NCBI GenBank assembly: GCA_903813345.2
Contig: CAIIXF020000008.1
Location: 11,559,278-11,623,277 of the forward strand
Direction of reading: 5' to 3'
Origin: Owenia fusiformis
Lineage: Eukaryota > Annelida > Polychaeta > Sabellida > Oweniidae
DNA length: 64,000 nucleotides
Below the pieces are notes generated by a model that was given only the letters and a program-made list of their open reading frames with translations, was not told the DNA's origin and did not search any database. Below, piece by piece: positions 1-11,800 of this stretch. Both the position numbers and the translations under genes were made by a program. Each line of letters begins with the position of its first letter. Position 1 is the stretch's first letter.

Positions 1-471
1 AGGGGCATGTCTTGGCTGTTTCCTGAAATAAATCTTGGTGGAAATTGTGTAAAGGTTAAAAGGGGCGTACAATGGCCCTTCCCATCCACTCATAAATTAT
101 CAAAATCGAGGAAGGTAAAGACGGAATTAATTCAGTTCATTACTTTACGATGAGGAAGTTCAAATTATTATGTGAGACAACTTCCTCCACCCTATAGTTA
201 GGTCACCAAGATCAGGCAGACCAGTAACCTCATATAATCCAATAATTGATTAAAATAGATTAAACAGGTTTCTGTTAGAGAATGGAAACCGCCACACCCT
301 CGGAAAAGCGCCTTTTTTCAAAACGTGTTTAACTACATTGAAATTCCCTTGTCTTTAAAAAATCTTTAGTAGTAGGACTGACTGGATTAATTCAGTCTTG
401 AAGTACAAAGGTTATCTTTAGATGACTTGATTGTTCATGTATATTGCCAGTTAAATTGAGTTCATTATTTT

Positions 472-880
472 GAGACTGGAATATTCAAGTTTTACCAATA
501 ATACTGGAATATCCAAGTTTCACTGGTGATACTGGAATATTCAAGTTTTACCAGTAATACTGGAATATTTAAGTTTCAAGGGTGATACTGGAATATTCAA
601 GTTTTACCAGTAATACTGGAATATTCAAGTATCACTGGTGATACTGGAATATTCAAGTTTTACCAGTAATACTTGAATATTCAAGTTTCACTGGTGAGAC
701 TGGAATATTCAAGTTTTACCAGTAATACTTGAATATTCAAGTTTCACTGGTGAGACTGGAATATTCAAGAATATTCAAGTATTACCAGTTGAACTTGAAT
801 ATTACTAGAGTCTTACTGGTGAAACTTGATATTACTATTAAAACTTGAAAGTTTCACTGGTGATACTGGAAATTTCAAGA
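472..880 (+). repeat. satellite array, 28-bp units in 56-bp pairs
   Basis: Alternating 28-bp units ATACTGGAATATTCAAGTTT + TACCAGTA and the same start + CACTGGTG. About 14 units, with degeneration at the right end. ACTGG...CCAGT makes each unit a potential hairpin, and some units carry the perfect palindrome CTTGAATATTCAAG. Confidence 0.85.
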
Positions 881-2990
881 ATAAACAGACATGAATATTG
901 TGTATTATTAAGTTGCCTAGAGAAGTTTATAGGACTGGTTGACAAGTTTTATTTACTGTAAGTATTATATTCTTATGGGTGTATCACTTCTGATTAGGCT
1001 AATGAATAGTCAGTGGTAATCCACTCAAGTGTCGCCTGGTATGCAAACTGTAAGTGTGGCAAATAATGATGTACACAGATGAGCCTAGATGCGTAGCATG
1101 CTAACACGACAGACAATTGTCGCCTCATCTCAAGGTCATCTCAGCGAGACGTTTGCACAAGGAAAACAGCGACAATTTCACATCGTTTTCACAGATGTTA
1201 GCCATTTTTATTTTCATATTTTAGGATGATACGACCTGGTGTCTTTCCTTCAGATTCAAGCTCCTGCGCATCCCCCTCGAAAAAAAAACACATTCAGTAT
1301 GTTGAAACATCATTCTTCCACTTGACACTATGCATATTAAGAAATTCATTTTGAAAAATGTAGAAATTAGCTGAAAAACTCACGAGTTGACAATTCGCTG
1401 TTGGGAGCAATTTATTTATTTTGTTGTGCTAATTAAATATGCGAGCATGCGCAGATATAATGTAGAAATGGGGGAATGGAAGGGATTGATCATTTTGTTT
1501 CCAATTCCGCTAATACAGCGGAAATAAGATTTTTTTGGCAAAAAAAATATGACGCACAACTGTCGTTTTTCAAAGCGACACTAAAGTGGATTACTGCTGA
1601 CTGATGAATTAAATAGAGAGAATACTATAAACATATATTTCATGAGCATCCATTGTTATATGTAAGCACATTGGAAGAAGAGAAGACATGTTTAGAAAAT
1701 GTAGGGGTAAACATTAAAAGAAGACAACATTTCATATGCTGCAAGTTTATTGTTCCATAAACCACTTGTAACATGCTCTTTTCCAGTGACATACTCTATT
1801 GATGAACATTATTTTAACTGAAACAAAACAATAATGTTTTGCTTTATAACTAGTCTCATTCCAATACTTCTCTTTTTAATTTGATAAGAATTCTCCTTCA
1901 CAGAATTGTCAAGATAAGAAAAAGTGACTAGTGGGAAATCTATCAGATGATTTGAAATTGTTTTTGTGGTAGTCCTAGCCTTTCCTGATTGTAAGGAGTA
2001 CTGTTTCAAACTGCATCTCAATATAACACAAGGTTTATTAAACCCGTAGGCCTATATATTTATTATTGTTTTTTTATTAACGGGTTTACTTCTCTTTTAA
2101 TGACAGTAATAACACCTTCCTTCAGATTTGAAGTTATCATGGATGTCAGAATTGTTTATTTGACATCAGTGTGAAAATGCTTAACTGATAAAATTCGCAT
2201 ATAGGAATCAAAGTTGAACTAAGGGGCCATTGAATGTGATGATATAAATGGTACATCTTTCTTACTTTCAAGGTACATATATCACAGACTTTCAGTAATA
2301 ATTCAAGTTGTGTTCTAAAGGAATTAATTTGGGAGTAAATTGAATCATCGTACACGAAGTGCTCAATCTAAAGTATTGGAAAAGAGTGGGAGGCTAAGAA
2401 ACTAATTACCTTGTTAGGCGCCTAGATATGCTTTGTGTTGTTGAGATTGATATTGGCCCTTAGCTCTATTTATGCCACATGCTAGAGTTCTGGTTTAACT
2501 TATAGCGTATCAGCCTCCCTCTCATCACTGCTTTCAGCATGGTATCTCAGGTAGATTTATAGCTCATCACCTGTGGACCTTTCAAGTGCAACTTATACAA
2601 CTGAACTAAAGCCAACCCAAACCTTTATTGTTTTGTGATAATTGAAATTCAAAAAGAGTTCAATATAGTTGTATAGATAATACATGTCAATTTAGAAAGT
2701 TATGGGTGTGATAAGTGTAGATGAAATATGAATGATTTTTATTCTACCAATTTAAAGCTAGAATCAGATATGCAGTAAAGAGGCTAACAATTTTCAATAC
2801 CAATAACAATTGTGTAACTTGAGCAACCCCTCCCTCCCCATTAATAACATCATTTTGAGAAAAATAAGAATAAAAGACAATGATAATAATGTTAAGAGGT
2901 TATAACCTGGAAGTGATTGCTTATATGTCTTTTGTTCCTCTTCATGAAATCATTAGTTCAGAATCCATACTTTATTTCTAGTATACAAAA
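881..2990. other. intergenic, no gene seen
   Basis: AT-rich and full of stops. Frames at 1809-2021 and 2146-2355 show no domain. GACAATTGTCG and GCGACA motifs near 1030-1180 give a little local symmetry but no clear element. The stretch 1-470 is also empty. Confidence 0.6.
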
Positions 2991-3006
2991 TACAACTTAA
3001 CTAAAA

Positions 3007-3181
3007 CCACTCAACGGAATTACTTCAATTTTCTAAACATATTACATGGTAAGAAGTTCTTGGTGGCCATCTTGTTTTGTGGCAGCCAAATGTTCAGATA
3101 AATTTTGTCATTATAATTCCAGAAAAACCAATAAATGGAATTACTACAAATTTCTACCCATTATGTGGTACAAAGTTCTTG
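3007..3181 (+). repeat. two degenerate ~120-bp tandem units
   Basis: CAACGGAATTACTTCAATTT ... ATGGTAAGAAGTTCTTG recurs as AAATGGAATTACTACAAATT ... GTGGTACAAAGTTCTTG. The frames at 3046-3487 overlap it and look like repeat sequence read as protein. Confidence 0.45.
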
Positions 3182-3989
3182 AGCTGATTAACTTTTGGGC
3201 ACCCATCTTAGTTTCTGGGTCAACAAGCCCACATCTATGTTTTAGGTATAATATTGGTCACCCGCCTGTGCCTAGATTTCAATATCAAAAATATTCGTTG
3301 GTGGTATCATGGATTTTCAACTAGAATTGAAAGCCCATGGTGTTATTCTCCTGGAAGTAGTAGTATCATAGGTAAAATATATAATTGGACTGTATTACCT
3401 CATCAGAACAAGCTTCCAGAGCTCTTACCATTGATTAACAATCTTCATTCTCTGAACTCATCTCAGACGATGATAATAAATAAATAATGGGCAGTTATTA
3501 ACCTTAATTTACAATTCTAACCACTACATATACAAAATCTCTAATTGTACATTATCAGTTTCTAAGATGGTTAGAATATTATGTTGGACTTTTGGATGCT
3601 TGAGATTAAAATATTCTACATTTCCTACAGGGGTTGGCATCTGGACTATTATCAATGTTGTCATCAGGCCGTACCTGTTAAGTTCTCTTCAAAAATGTGA
3701 TGGTGTCAGCTACCCTGTTTGCTGTTCTTTTTGAAATATGTAATCTTCATCATTCATATCACCTAGAATTGACAGTTTTAAACACCCAACTTGTGAATTA
3801 AATAACAATGTAGTTAGTATTATTCATATCCATGCAACATAAAACAATATTGTTTTTTCCAAGTCTTAATAAATGCATTATACAAACAAGCCTTTGAATA
3901 AATCATTTAATCTGTATATTTAACTTCTCAAAGAAAACAATGATCGTAATATCAAACCTGAAAACATTTATTAGAAATATTGAGTTATA

Positions 3990-4090
3990 CAGGGTGTCCA
4001 CAAAAAAGGATACCCACCTGAGCATTTTTTTTTAAATACAAAGGAAAGGTAGTAGTAAAAAGCTTAATTTTCCCTCCATCAAATGATAAA
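3990..4090 (+). mobile_element. solo end of a mariner-like element (family of 53.8 kb)
   Basis: CAGGGTGTCCACAAAAAAGG follows a TA. The next ~90 bp track the left arm at 53833, including ATACCCACCT, the T-run, AATACAAAG and CTCCATC.AATGATA. The partner end is not found nearby, so this is a fragment. Confidence 0.6.
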
Positions 4091-4914
4091 AAAAATTATG
4101 GTATCGAAAGGTTTTGGTGCCGAATTTTATTGGCTGTGTACATCAAGCATAGAAGATCTTATATCTAGATCTAGTTTCTCAGGTCAGGAACCCATACAGT
4201 ATGTATAATAATTTGAAGTGCAAAATGTAAATAAATAAAACAATACAATACATATACAATATTTAATTAAAGGTCAGTTTTTTTAGTCAAAGTCAAGTTT
4301 TTTATCATTTTATTTAACCGAGAGGGTAACAGTGAATAAGTACCATTGTAACCCTCTACAATATATACATTACAAAAAGCACGTAAACTTAATAAATATG
4401 TCAGATATAGTATTGTCAGATGAATCTCTGAGTGTGTTTGTTGAACTTCTGCACGTGAGTAAAAATAGTTAAATTATCATTATAGTCAAGTTACTAACTA
4501 AAACACAATTTTTCTTGTTTTTATTATTGGGAATGTTGCGCTGATGAGATATGTTCAGAATGCACCAGAGAGGGTCTAAACTTGAAAATCTTCTGTTCCT
4601 AGATTGTGCTGCACTTCACACATGACCCATCCATACCCAAAAGTCGCCCCACATCTCAACAAATCCTTCTGACGCCCCTGGTCATGTACAAAAGCAAATA
4701 GTACTTGCTTTAATTTATAAAACCTAATAAAAGCAGTAAAGTCTAGAAAGGTATTGATTATTAAAATATAAATTTCTCGTAGCCCTTCATGTAATTACCA
4801 TTTTTGAAATTCTTTAAAAAGTCAGAGTTGGTTTTTGAGATAACACGGAAATAAATTTGATAAAGTGGTCATTCCTTTGTTCAATTAAAAAATAGTATAG
4901 CTAAATCATTCAAC

Positions 4915-5770
4915 AAAATGGTAGAATGTCAGTGCTTTATATAAAAAACTGTGTACCTTGTACCCACATACGTGGTGCATGATGCAGTCTTTGAAGGGTT
5001 AAATAAATTAAAATATAATCTCAGACTGTCTATGCTGAATTGTAGATGCATTAATGCACTCGTAGCCCTACATGTATGTTTTATAGAGCTAACATTTGTC
5101 TAGTCATAAAATAATGCCAGAATTGCAAAATTGTTCATCTTTGCTATTTTATCCTTCATCAAAATTGCGCAATTGAAATGCTCGTTCACTATAGAAAAAA
5201 TCTACACTAAAATCTTTTTTTATTTGCTGAGGAATTCAAGGAAGTTGTCCAAAAGGTGTCACTCTATTGCCACATTTAGATTGCATTACAACCTTGTCTT
5301 TGGGTGTACTACTCTCTCCATCATTCAATTTGGAACCAGATAGCAAATCAACATCCACAGCATGTTGATGATTTATGTTATTTTATGACTAGACATTACA
5401 AAACAAATAATTACACTAAATTTATCTTTACTCATGCTGTGATTAAATAAAATGAAACACAGAATTTCATTTAGCATAGCTGTTCCCTATTGAACGAGCC
5501 TTGGAATGGTGCTATTTGGACAACAATAAAAAACTCAATTCTGGCTTTATTTATGACTCTATAATAGATTGATCGTATTTCACATCTATAAATACTATGA
5601 GTGCATTAATACATCTAAGTTAGCATTAACAAAGATTGGATTTTCTAAAACTTTAAAACTTTAACCCTTTAAAGACTGTATTAAGACCCATGTATGTGGG
5701 TAGATGGGTACGAGATATAAGATTTTTATACAAGCCGAATGTCAGGGCCATGTTAAAATTCTCAATTTCA
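4915..5770. repeat. long imperfect inverted repeat (~300-bp arms)
   Basis: The left arm 4915-5215 and right arm 5465-5765 are inverted copies. Landmarks: CCCACATACGTGG against CCCATGTATGTGGG, GCAGTCTTTGAAGGGTTAA against TTAACCCTTTAAAGACTG, GATGCATTAATGCACTCGTA against its near-inverse, and AATGCCAGAATTG against CAATTCTGGCTTTA. The centre is about 250 bp. TTAACCCTTT invites comparison with piggyBac-type ends, but those ends face outward and the identity runs past them. Confidence 0.65.
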
Positions 5771-6437
5771 ATTGTAATACTGCATCATTACTAGCATTAA
5801 AAGTACTACACCAGCAAATTACCAAGTTAATTAAGTTGGTTTCTATGACCTGACATGGTTGATTTATGATAGGCAACGACATATTATTCCATATTTATCA
5901 AAAAATGGAGGATATAAAAGTCTAGGATAAATTCCAGAGATTTCAGGGTGTAGAAAAAATCAGTGTTATAGATTCTTTTTTACTTAGGTCCAAAGCCTTC
6001 TCTATATTCCGGCTTTGAGTGATTGTTTACAGCCGCCCTGATATTCAATATTTAATAATCATGGTGACACACGCATGTTGTTATGGCACACTTATATGAA
6101 ACATACACATTTGCAAAATATCAGCTTATATCCCTGTTCTAATCGATTGTTATATATACTTTAAATTAGCTAAGTGGAATTTCATTTCAAAATGGCCTCC
6201 ATTTTTTTGCTCAGTGAGCTGTACAAATGGCAGATCTGTTGAGTTTGAGGTTCTTTCCGAAAAGAAATTTTGAAATATTTTGATCCAGACAAGCAACGCT
6301 TCCATTCTTATGAATATTTATAAGAATTATTAAATAGGAGTTTTAGGTGCGTGTGACACTTTTTCTAGATTACATACGAAATCAATGAAGTTACATCTAG
6401 CTGTTAGCTAGAGACTCGAGTAAATCCTTTATGTGTG

Positions 6438-6568
6438 TCTTTAATAAGCGAACACATCTGACTTGCAAATTGATAATATCTAGGAAATTATGTAAAGATC
6501 TTTTGCATGTATCTTTGATAAGCGAACACATCTGACTTGCAAATTGATAATCTAAGAAATTATGTAAC
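6438..6568 (+). repeat. 74-bp direct duplication
   Basis: TCTTTAATAAGCGAACACAT at 6438 recurs with one change at 6512, and CTGACTTGCAAATTGATAAT follows in both. About 65 bp are nearly identical. Confidence 0.75.
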
Positions 6569-6914
6569 ATATACGTTCACAAAAACTTTTCCTGCTGGCA
6601 AGGAAATGGTTAGAGCGGAGACAAGGCACCAATGAGAAAAATATCAAGTTTTTTTTAAATCTTAAATCTGTAAGTTGTTGTGTTGATAATTAATTTATGT
6701 ACCTGTATTTTTGCATTGGTGTACACATTTTTAAAAATGTCATTTTGGTGATTTTCTCACCACCCTTTCAACACACATTGCAAGACTGAATGAAAAAATT
6801 ACAAATCCACACAAACTTTGCATGACATGAGATTATATGGTTCCAGCCAGTGAGTAATATGGTGTTCCATGAGTTTATATTAAATAAAATTAACTTGACA
6901 AAATCAGTTATTGA

Positions 6915-6975
6915 TTATCCCAACAAAGTTTGTGGGGGATATGGGAAAGCCATCCATCCGTCTGTCCATATTTTA
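6915..6975 (+). repeat. 5' end of the rolling-circle-like family
   Basis: TTATCCCAACAAAGTTTG, preceded by A, then GGGGGATATGGGAAAGCC and CGTCTGTCC match the 5' end at 38491. The downstream sequence to 10.3 kb may be the rest of one long copy broken by other insertions. Confidence 0.55.
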
Positions 6976-7150
6976 TTTCATTCTCAAGAATTGATAAAAA
7001 GAAACAAAAACAATTGCACTAAAAAACAAAAAAAAATGTTAACAAAAACAGTCATATAAAATATATATAAATAATCTTTGCATTAAATTGTTGTTAATGA
7101 GTCAAAATTACATAAAGGATCATGTTTACAGAATGTTTTCAATAATTGGT
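6976..7150 (+). repeat. dispersed repeat shared with 53458-53640
   Basis: TTCATTCTCAAGAATT, TTGCATTAAATTGTTGT and ACAGAATGTTTTCAATAATT occur in the same order in both places over about 180 bp. It has no ORF and its class is unknown. Confidence 0.6.
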
Positions 7151-7225
7151 TTAAAGGGTGACGCATATCGTTTAGCAAATCAAACACTCACTTCTGGTGT
7201 TGCTCACTGTTTAGTATAAAAGGCC
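7143..7225 (-). repeat. dispersed repeat, GGGTGACGCATATCG family, copy 1
   Basis: It shares GATATGCGTCACCCTTTA (reverse sense), GATTTGCTAAA and GTGAGCAACACCAG blocks with 53172-53293 and 61190-61315. In those copies GCGTTCGATTTGC recalls a pol III B box, but no convincing A box was found. Confidence 0.5.
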
Positions 7226-7300
7226 CAGCCCCGGAGATTTTTATTTTGACAAATCAATTTCACATTTATGGGTGAAGTTTCGGGATCTTCTATTTGTGTA

Positions 7301-7808
7301 TACTGTAGATTGGGTTAATTTGGCGCTACTTAATTTGGCGATTTTGCCATTTTTGGCATATTGGCGGCTATTTAATTTGGCAGATATGCAAACAAAAATA
7401 AAGTTAAACTTACGCACTATTTGCGAATTACCATGTAAATGGGCATGTTTGGCTATTCTCTTTTTTTTTTTTATTTTGAGGACCACTGGCCATATTCACC
7501 ATGTTTGTACATTTTGTGAGATCATCCTTTACATTTTGCACCTCAATCAATGCTGCTACTATACTGCACTTTTCCTTTCTAGTTTTTCACTGAGTATTAA
7601 TGAGTGACTGACCAGTTCTGGGCCAATTTTTGAGAGACATTTTTCATATTTTTGGAAAAAACTAAACCAGAAGTGACCTAAATACACTGGACGAAATGCC
7701 CTAGATAATTCCCTGGGATTCATTCTAAATTTTGGCAAAGATTTATATTGACGAATTTTTTAATTTCGCCAAATTAAAGCGGGCGCCAAATTAACCCAAT
7801 CTACAGTA
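7301..7808. mobile_element. MITE with 26-bp perfect terminal inverted repeats, TA target site
   Basis: The termini at 7301-7326 and 7783-7808 are perfect inverted copies over 26 bp (core CTGTAGATTGGGTTAATTTG). A TA at each border can be read as the target duplication, so the class is Tc1/mariner-like. AATTTGGCG motifs recur just inside. The open frame at 7272-7607 lies mostly in the element and shows no domain. Related debris is at 36437-36556. Confidence 0.8.
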
Positions 7809-8039
7809 ATAAGGAAAACTGACATCTTAATTTCACCACAACGTATTAGTACACAGCTTGGCATATGAAATATCCATATAAAACAAATCTGTTCTAATAC
7901 ATGGATTTATGTTGGCTGTTGTACATGCATTCTTTGAACAATCACTCTCTCAATAATGTTTTTAGAATCATTATGAATGGATTACTTTATCTCCAAGACA
8001 ATTTCAATAAACTGGATTTTACAACATTCCCCCTATTTC

Positions 8040-8240
8040 TTAAAAATGGACTGATCCAGTTGATTCACCTGAAGCCGCCATATTGTTTTTATACGGGAAC
8101 CTTATCGGAACCCTTTAAGAGAAAAACGTTGTTGAAGTCAGTTCACCATATCAATACCAATCCTTTCATATGCTGAAGCCTAGGGACAATAGAGCTCTGC
8201 TCAAAAAGAGATTTGCAAGATGGCTGGTAAAGGATGTGTC
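8040..8240 (+). repeat. monomer fragment of the rolling-circle-like family
   Basis: CTGAAGCCTAGGGACAATAG, AGCTCTGCTCAAAA and GCAAGATGGCTG match the monomer blocks at 9.1-9.8 kb. Confidence 0.5.
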
Positions 8241-9109
8241 CGGGTATATGCCCTTTTGGTCCCTCAGTCAAATGTATGTTAAATATGTTTTTTATTACTG
8301 TCCTAGTTATATTTGATAAGTATATTTACTTTTTCACGAGTTTTGATGCATAATTAACCCCCTGCTGAGAGTCAGAATAAGTATCTTAACAAAAAAAAAA
8401 TAGTCATTATTATAGAAAAAAACACCAATGGCAACATGTATGACATACAAAGAAGAAATAACTTAAGACCCATGAAGAATTTAAAAGAAAATCATATTTT
8501 TGAAATATATTTAAGGATTAAAATTTTTTTTCAAATTTTTGAATTTCCCGCCAGTTTAATTTGAAGGGGGAAAAACAAGATGGCTGCCATTTGATGTAAG
8601 AAATATCAGAAAAAAGTTGCTTCACTTTTAGTTTTCACAATGAGCACAGTTTTCCGGTTTAGGTTTTTTGACTGATTCTGACTCTTCATCACCAGGGTCA
8701 TGTATAGAGATTATAAAATTGAAACCGGAATGTTGTGCTCAGCATGAATTTGACTGAAATATGTGTAACTTCACCAACACAATTGAAGTCTCAAAACTGG
8801 ATGCTTAGTAACTTTGAGTGACTATAATCCCTTGATTACCCAGATAAACAGCAATTCACTTATCCAGAAATGCCATTCAATGTCTATACAAAGAAAGTAA
8901 GCAATGTTTTGGAGGATATGTTTCAAACCTTTCGCATAAATAATTCATTTAATATTTGCCATTGATTTTTTTTCAATTCTGACAAAGTGATATGCACTGT
9001 CTTTGATGCCAATGTTCTTCATTAATTGTGATACAAATTGATATTTTTGTACTCTCAGAAGAAGGATAAGATATTGAAGTTTAATAATATGTGTGATTGA
9101 GTTGGTTTT

Positions 9110-10298
9110 TCAGACATTACAATTTTCAATATTTTCTAAGTCGATACCCAGACTCATTCCCAGACTCATCCTTTCAAAATAGCCGCCATTTTTCATTAAA
9201 AAAACATTATCTATGATAACTGAAATACCAGTGAATGGACTTGGTTCAGATTTTATATGCTGGTGCTTAAGCACAAAGCAGCACTGTTTCGAAAAAGAAT
9301 TTTCAAGATTATGACTGAATTCCAAAATGGCCACAATTTTTCGTAAAAGAACATACTCTTTGATAACTCAAATGGCAATCTACAGATTTGGTTCCAATTT
9401 TGTATGTCGATGCCTAGGGACAAACAAGATCTGCTCAAGAGGTTATTTTCCAGATGGTGGTTAAATTTCAAAATGGCTGCCATTTTTCATTAAAAAACAT
9501 AATCTTTAATAACTCTTAATATCAGTGGATGGATTTGATTCAAATTTTATATGCTTGTGCCTAGGGACAAAGGAAATCTTGTCAACAGGTATTGTTTTCA
9601 AGATGACAGATAAAATTCAAAATGGCCACCATTTTTTGTAAAAAAAATGTTATCTTTGATAAAGCAAATACCAGTGGTTGGATTTGGTTCAAATTTTAGA
9701 ATTAAAGAGAGATAAAGGAGCTGAAGAAGATATCTTCAAGATGGCCACTATCTATCAAAATGGCTGCCTTTTGTTGTTAAAAATGTGATCTTTGATTAAA
9801 GGTGCAACAAGTAGTGCAGAGGAGCCATTCAACGATCATGGACCAGTGTTTGGATATTTCATCAAGACTAACATCTATTTTTATTTTCTACAAAGAAACC
9901 CCCTAGAAAATCATTATTTCAGCTTATATTCCTCTTGAAACATGGTGGATCTTAAAAATATAAAAAGTGGACATCCCCTTTTTGAAGCTTTGAACTGATT
10001 TTACACTTTTTTATGCCGAAATTGATAGTTTATCCATACATTTTAAGAAAATAGGTATGTCGAAGAAGATGTTAAGCCAACTGTTGCCTTGATAGCTCAG
10101 AAAAAGTTAAAATTTTCCTATTTTCTCTCTACAAGCCTTATTACCCCTTTAAATACTAGTGAACAGATTTGGTTAAATTTTATATTCTGCTAGGGACAAA
10201 GGAGCTCTGCTGAAGTAGATATTTTCAGGACTGCCACTTATAATCAATATATGTTTTGTTCGGTGAGATTTGCTACCCATTGGGGTTGCTGTTTTTAG
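9110..10298 (+). repeat. monomer array and 3' end of the rolling-circle-like family
   Basis: About five degenerate ~155-bp monomers run from 9110 to 9800. Each has AAAATGGC(C/T)(G/A)CCATTTTT, then ATAACTC, CAGTG(A/G)ATGGA, TTGGTTCAAATTTTATATGC and GCCTAGGGACAAAG. A different stretch follows (9945-10155, also found inverted at 48225-48418). The copy ends with GATTTGCTACCC, a stem, and GGTTGCTGTTTTTAG before TT, matching the 3' end at 39101. The frames at 9110-9483 are monomers read as protein. Confidence 0.65.
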
Positions 10299-10424
10299 TT
10301 ATCTCTCTTTCACTATGACTTGGTCAATATATCCTCACATTTAGATAAAATAATTTATGGGACATGCACCATTGGTGTTTTCTTTCTCTTAATAATAATA
10401 CCAAATGACCAAATGTGGTATAAC

Positions 10425-11794
10425 CATACCTGCCAACCTACCGTATTTTTACGGGAATCTACCGCAAATTTTTCGTTTTTCCATAAAAAATGACAAACTA
10501 CCGTAAAAAAAATACCATTTTTTTCCTGTAAAAACGCCCGTAAAAAAATCTACCGTATTTTTTCCGAAATCTACCGTAATTTTGTTTTTAAAAACTCATT
10601 TTTTTCATGAAACGGCCGTAAATTATACCGTTAATTTTTGAAAATCTCCGTAAATTTTTGAAAATCTACCATATTTCTGCTTAAATCAACAGTATTTTTG
10701 TTCAAACTACCGTAAAATCTCCCGTTATAAAAGTATTTTGATTTCCGAATCTGAATGATGTCTCGGGGGAAAAGGTTTCAGCAAATGCCCATAACAGATT
10801 ATTTTTGAAAGACAATTGATCTGTACTTATTTCCTATTTGTGCCAGACTAACACATTGATATTATTAGAGACTTGCGAGTGAACAAATCAATATTTAATA
10901 CGATATGATTCCAATGTTATATGAATATTATGTCTGTCATTACAAAAATGTACCGAGGTGTTGCACTTACATAGGTTCATTCAAATGGAGTAAGTGGGCA
11001 ATGGGACTTTAAAAACACTGCTCCACCTATAAGGTGTTCCACTTATAGAGGTGTTTCCACTTAGCGGGTTCTACTGTAGTTATAAAAACATTGAAGTGTT
11101 CAAATTGTTGGTCTGTTTATGAGGGAGTTCAATGAGTGCGGCGTTAACATACTGTTTTATTCATGAGTTTTTTAGAAATCTACCGCAAAAATACCGCAAT
11201 TTTTGCAAATCTTATGCAAAAGTACTAGTTTTTCAAAAAACTACCGCATTTTTCAAAAAACTACCGTGCAAACTACCGCATTTTTTCAAAATCTACCGTA
11301 AAACCACCGCATTTTTTCAAAATCTTCCGCAAAACTACCGGTTTTTTCAAAAAACTACCATAAAAACTACCGCATTTTTTAAAATCTATTGTAAAACTAC
11401 CACATTTTTTCAGAATCTTCCGCAAAACTACAGATTTTTCAAAAAACTACCGTTAAAACTACCGCATTTTTAAAAATCTGCCGTAAAACTACCGCATTTT
11501 TTCTAAATCTTCCGCAAAACTACCGCCTTTTTCAAATTTCTACAGCAAAATTACACTTTTTTCAAAAATCTACCCCAAACCTCTGAAACTACAGTATTTT
11601 TTAAAAATCTACCGCAAAAACTACAGTTTTTTTAATCTACCGCAAAAACTACCTTTTTTTAAAAATCTACCGCAAAAACTAGTTTTTTAAAAATCTACTG
11701 CAAAAACTACCGTATTTTGAAAAAATCTACCGCAAAAATACAGCAGTTTTAAAAAAATCTAACGCAAAATTTTGGTCTTAGGTTGGCAGGTATG
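10425..11794. mobile_element. 1.37-kb TIR element with 6-bp target duplication, filled with TACCGCAAAA-type repeats
   Basis: CATACCTGCCAACCTA at 10425-10440 is perfectly inverted at 11779-11794. TATAAC flanks both sides (10419-10424, 11795-11800), a 6-bp direct duplication. Most of the interior is a loose array of CTACCG(C/T)AAAA.TTTTTTCAAAAAT units, in both senses near the left end and mostly one sense on the right. The 113-residue frame at 11132-11473 is the array read as protein (NYRFFKKLP repeats), not a gene. A second repeat lies inside at about 10955-11078. No transposase; superfamily not assigned. Confidence 0.8.
10955..11078. mobile_element. MITE-like repeat nested in the 10.4-11.8 kb element
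   Basis: It shares CACTTACATAGGTTCATTCA with the repeat at 20728-20890 and ends in GGGTTCTACTGTA, the inverse of a TACAGTRRAACC terminus. The left end is poorly kept. It interrupts the TACCG array. Confidence 0.5.
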
Positions 11795-11800
11795 TATAAC

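Noticed and set aside
5001-5680. piggyBac-like element bounded by TTAA and CCCTTT
   Set aside because: The two TTAACCC ends point outward, away from the interval, and similarity continues past them.
7272-7607. 111-codon ORF
   Set aside because: Mostly inside the 7.3-kb MITE and hydrophobic from TTTGGC repeats; no domain.
11132-11473. 113-codon ORF rich in NYRFF/KLP
   Set aside because: It is the TACCGCAAAA array translated.
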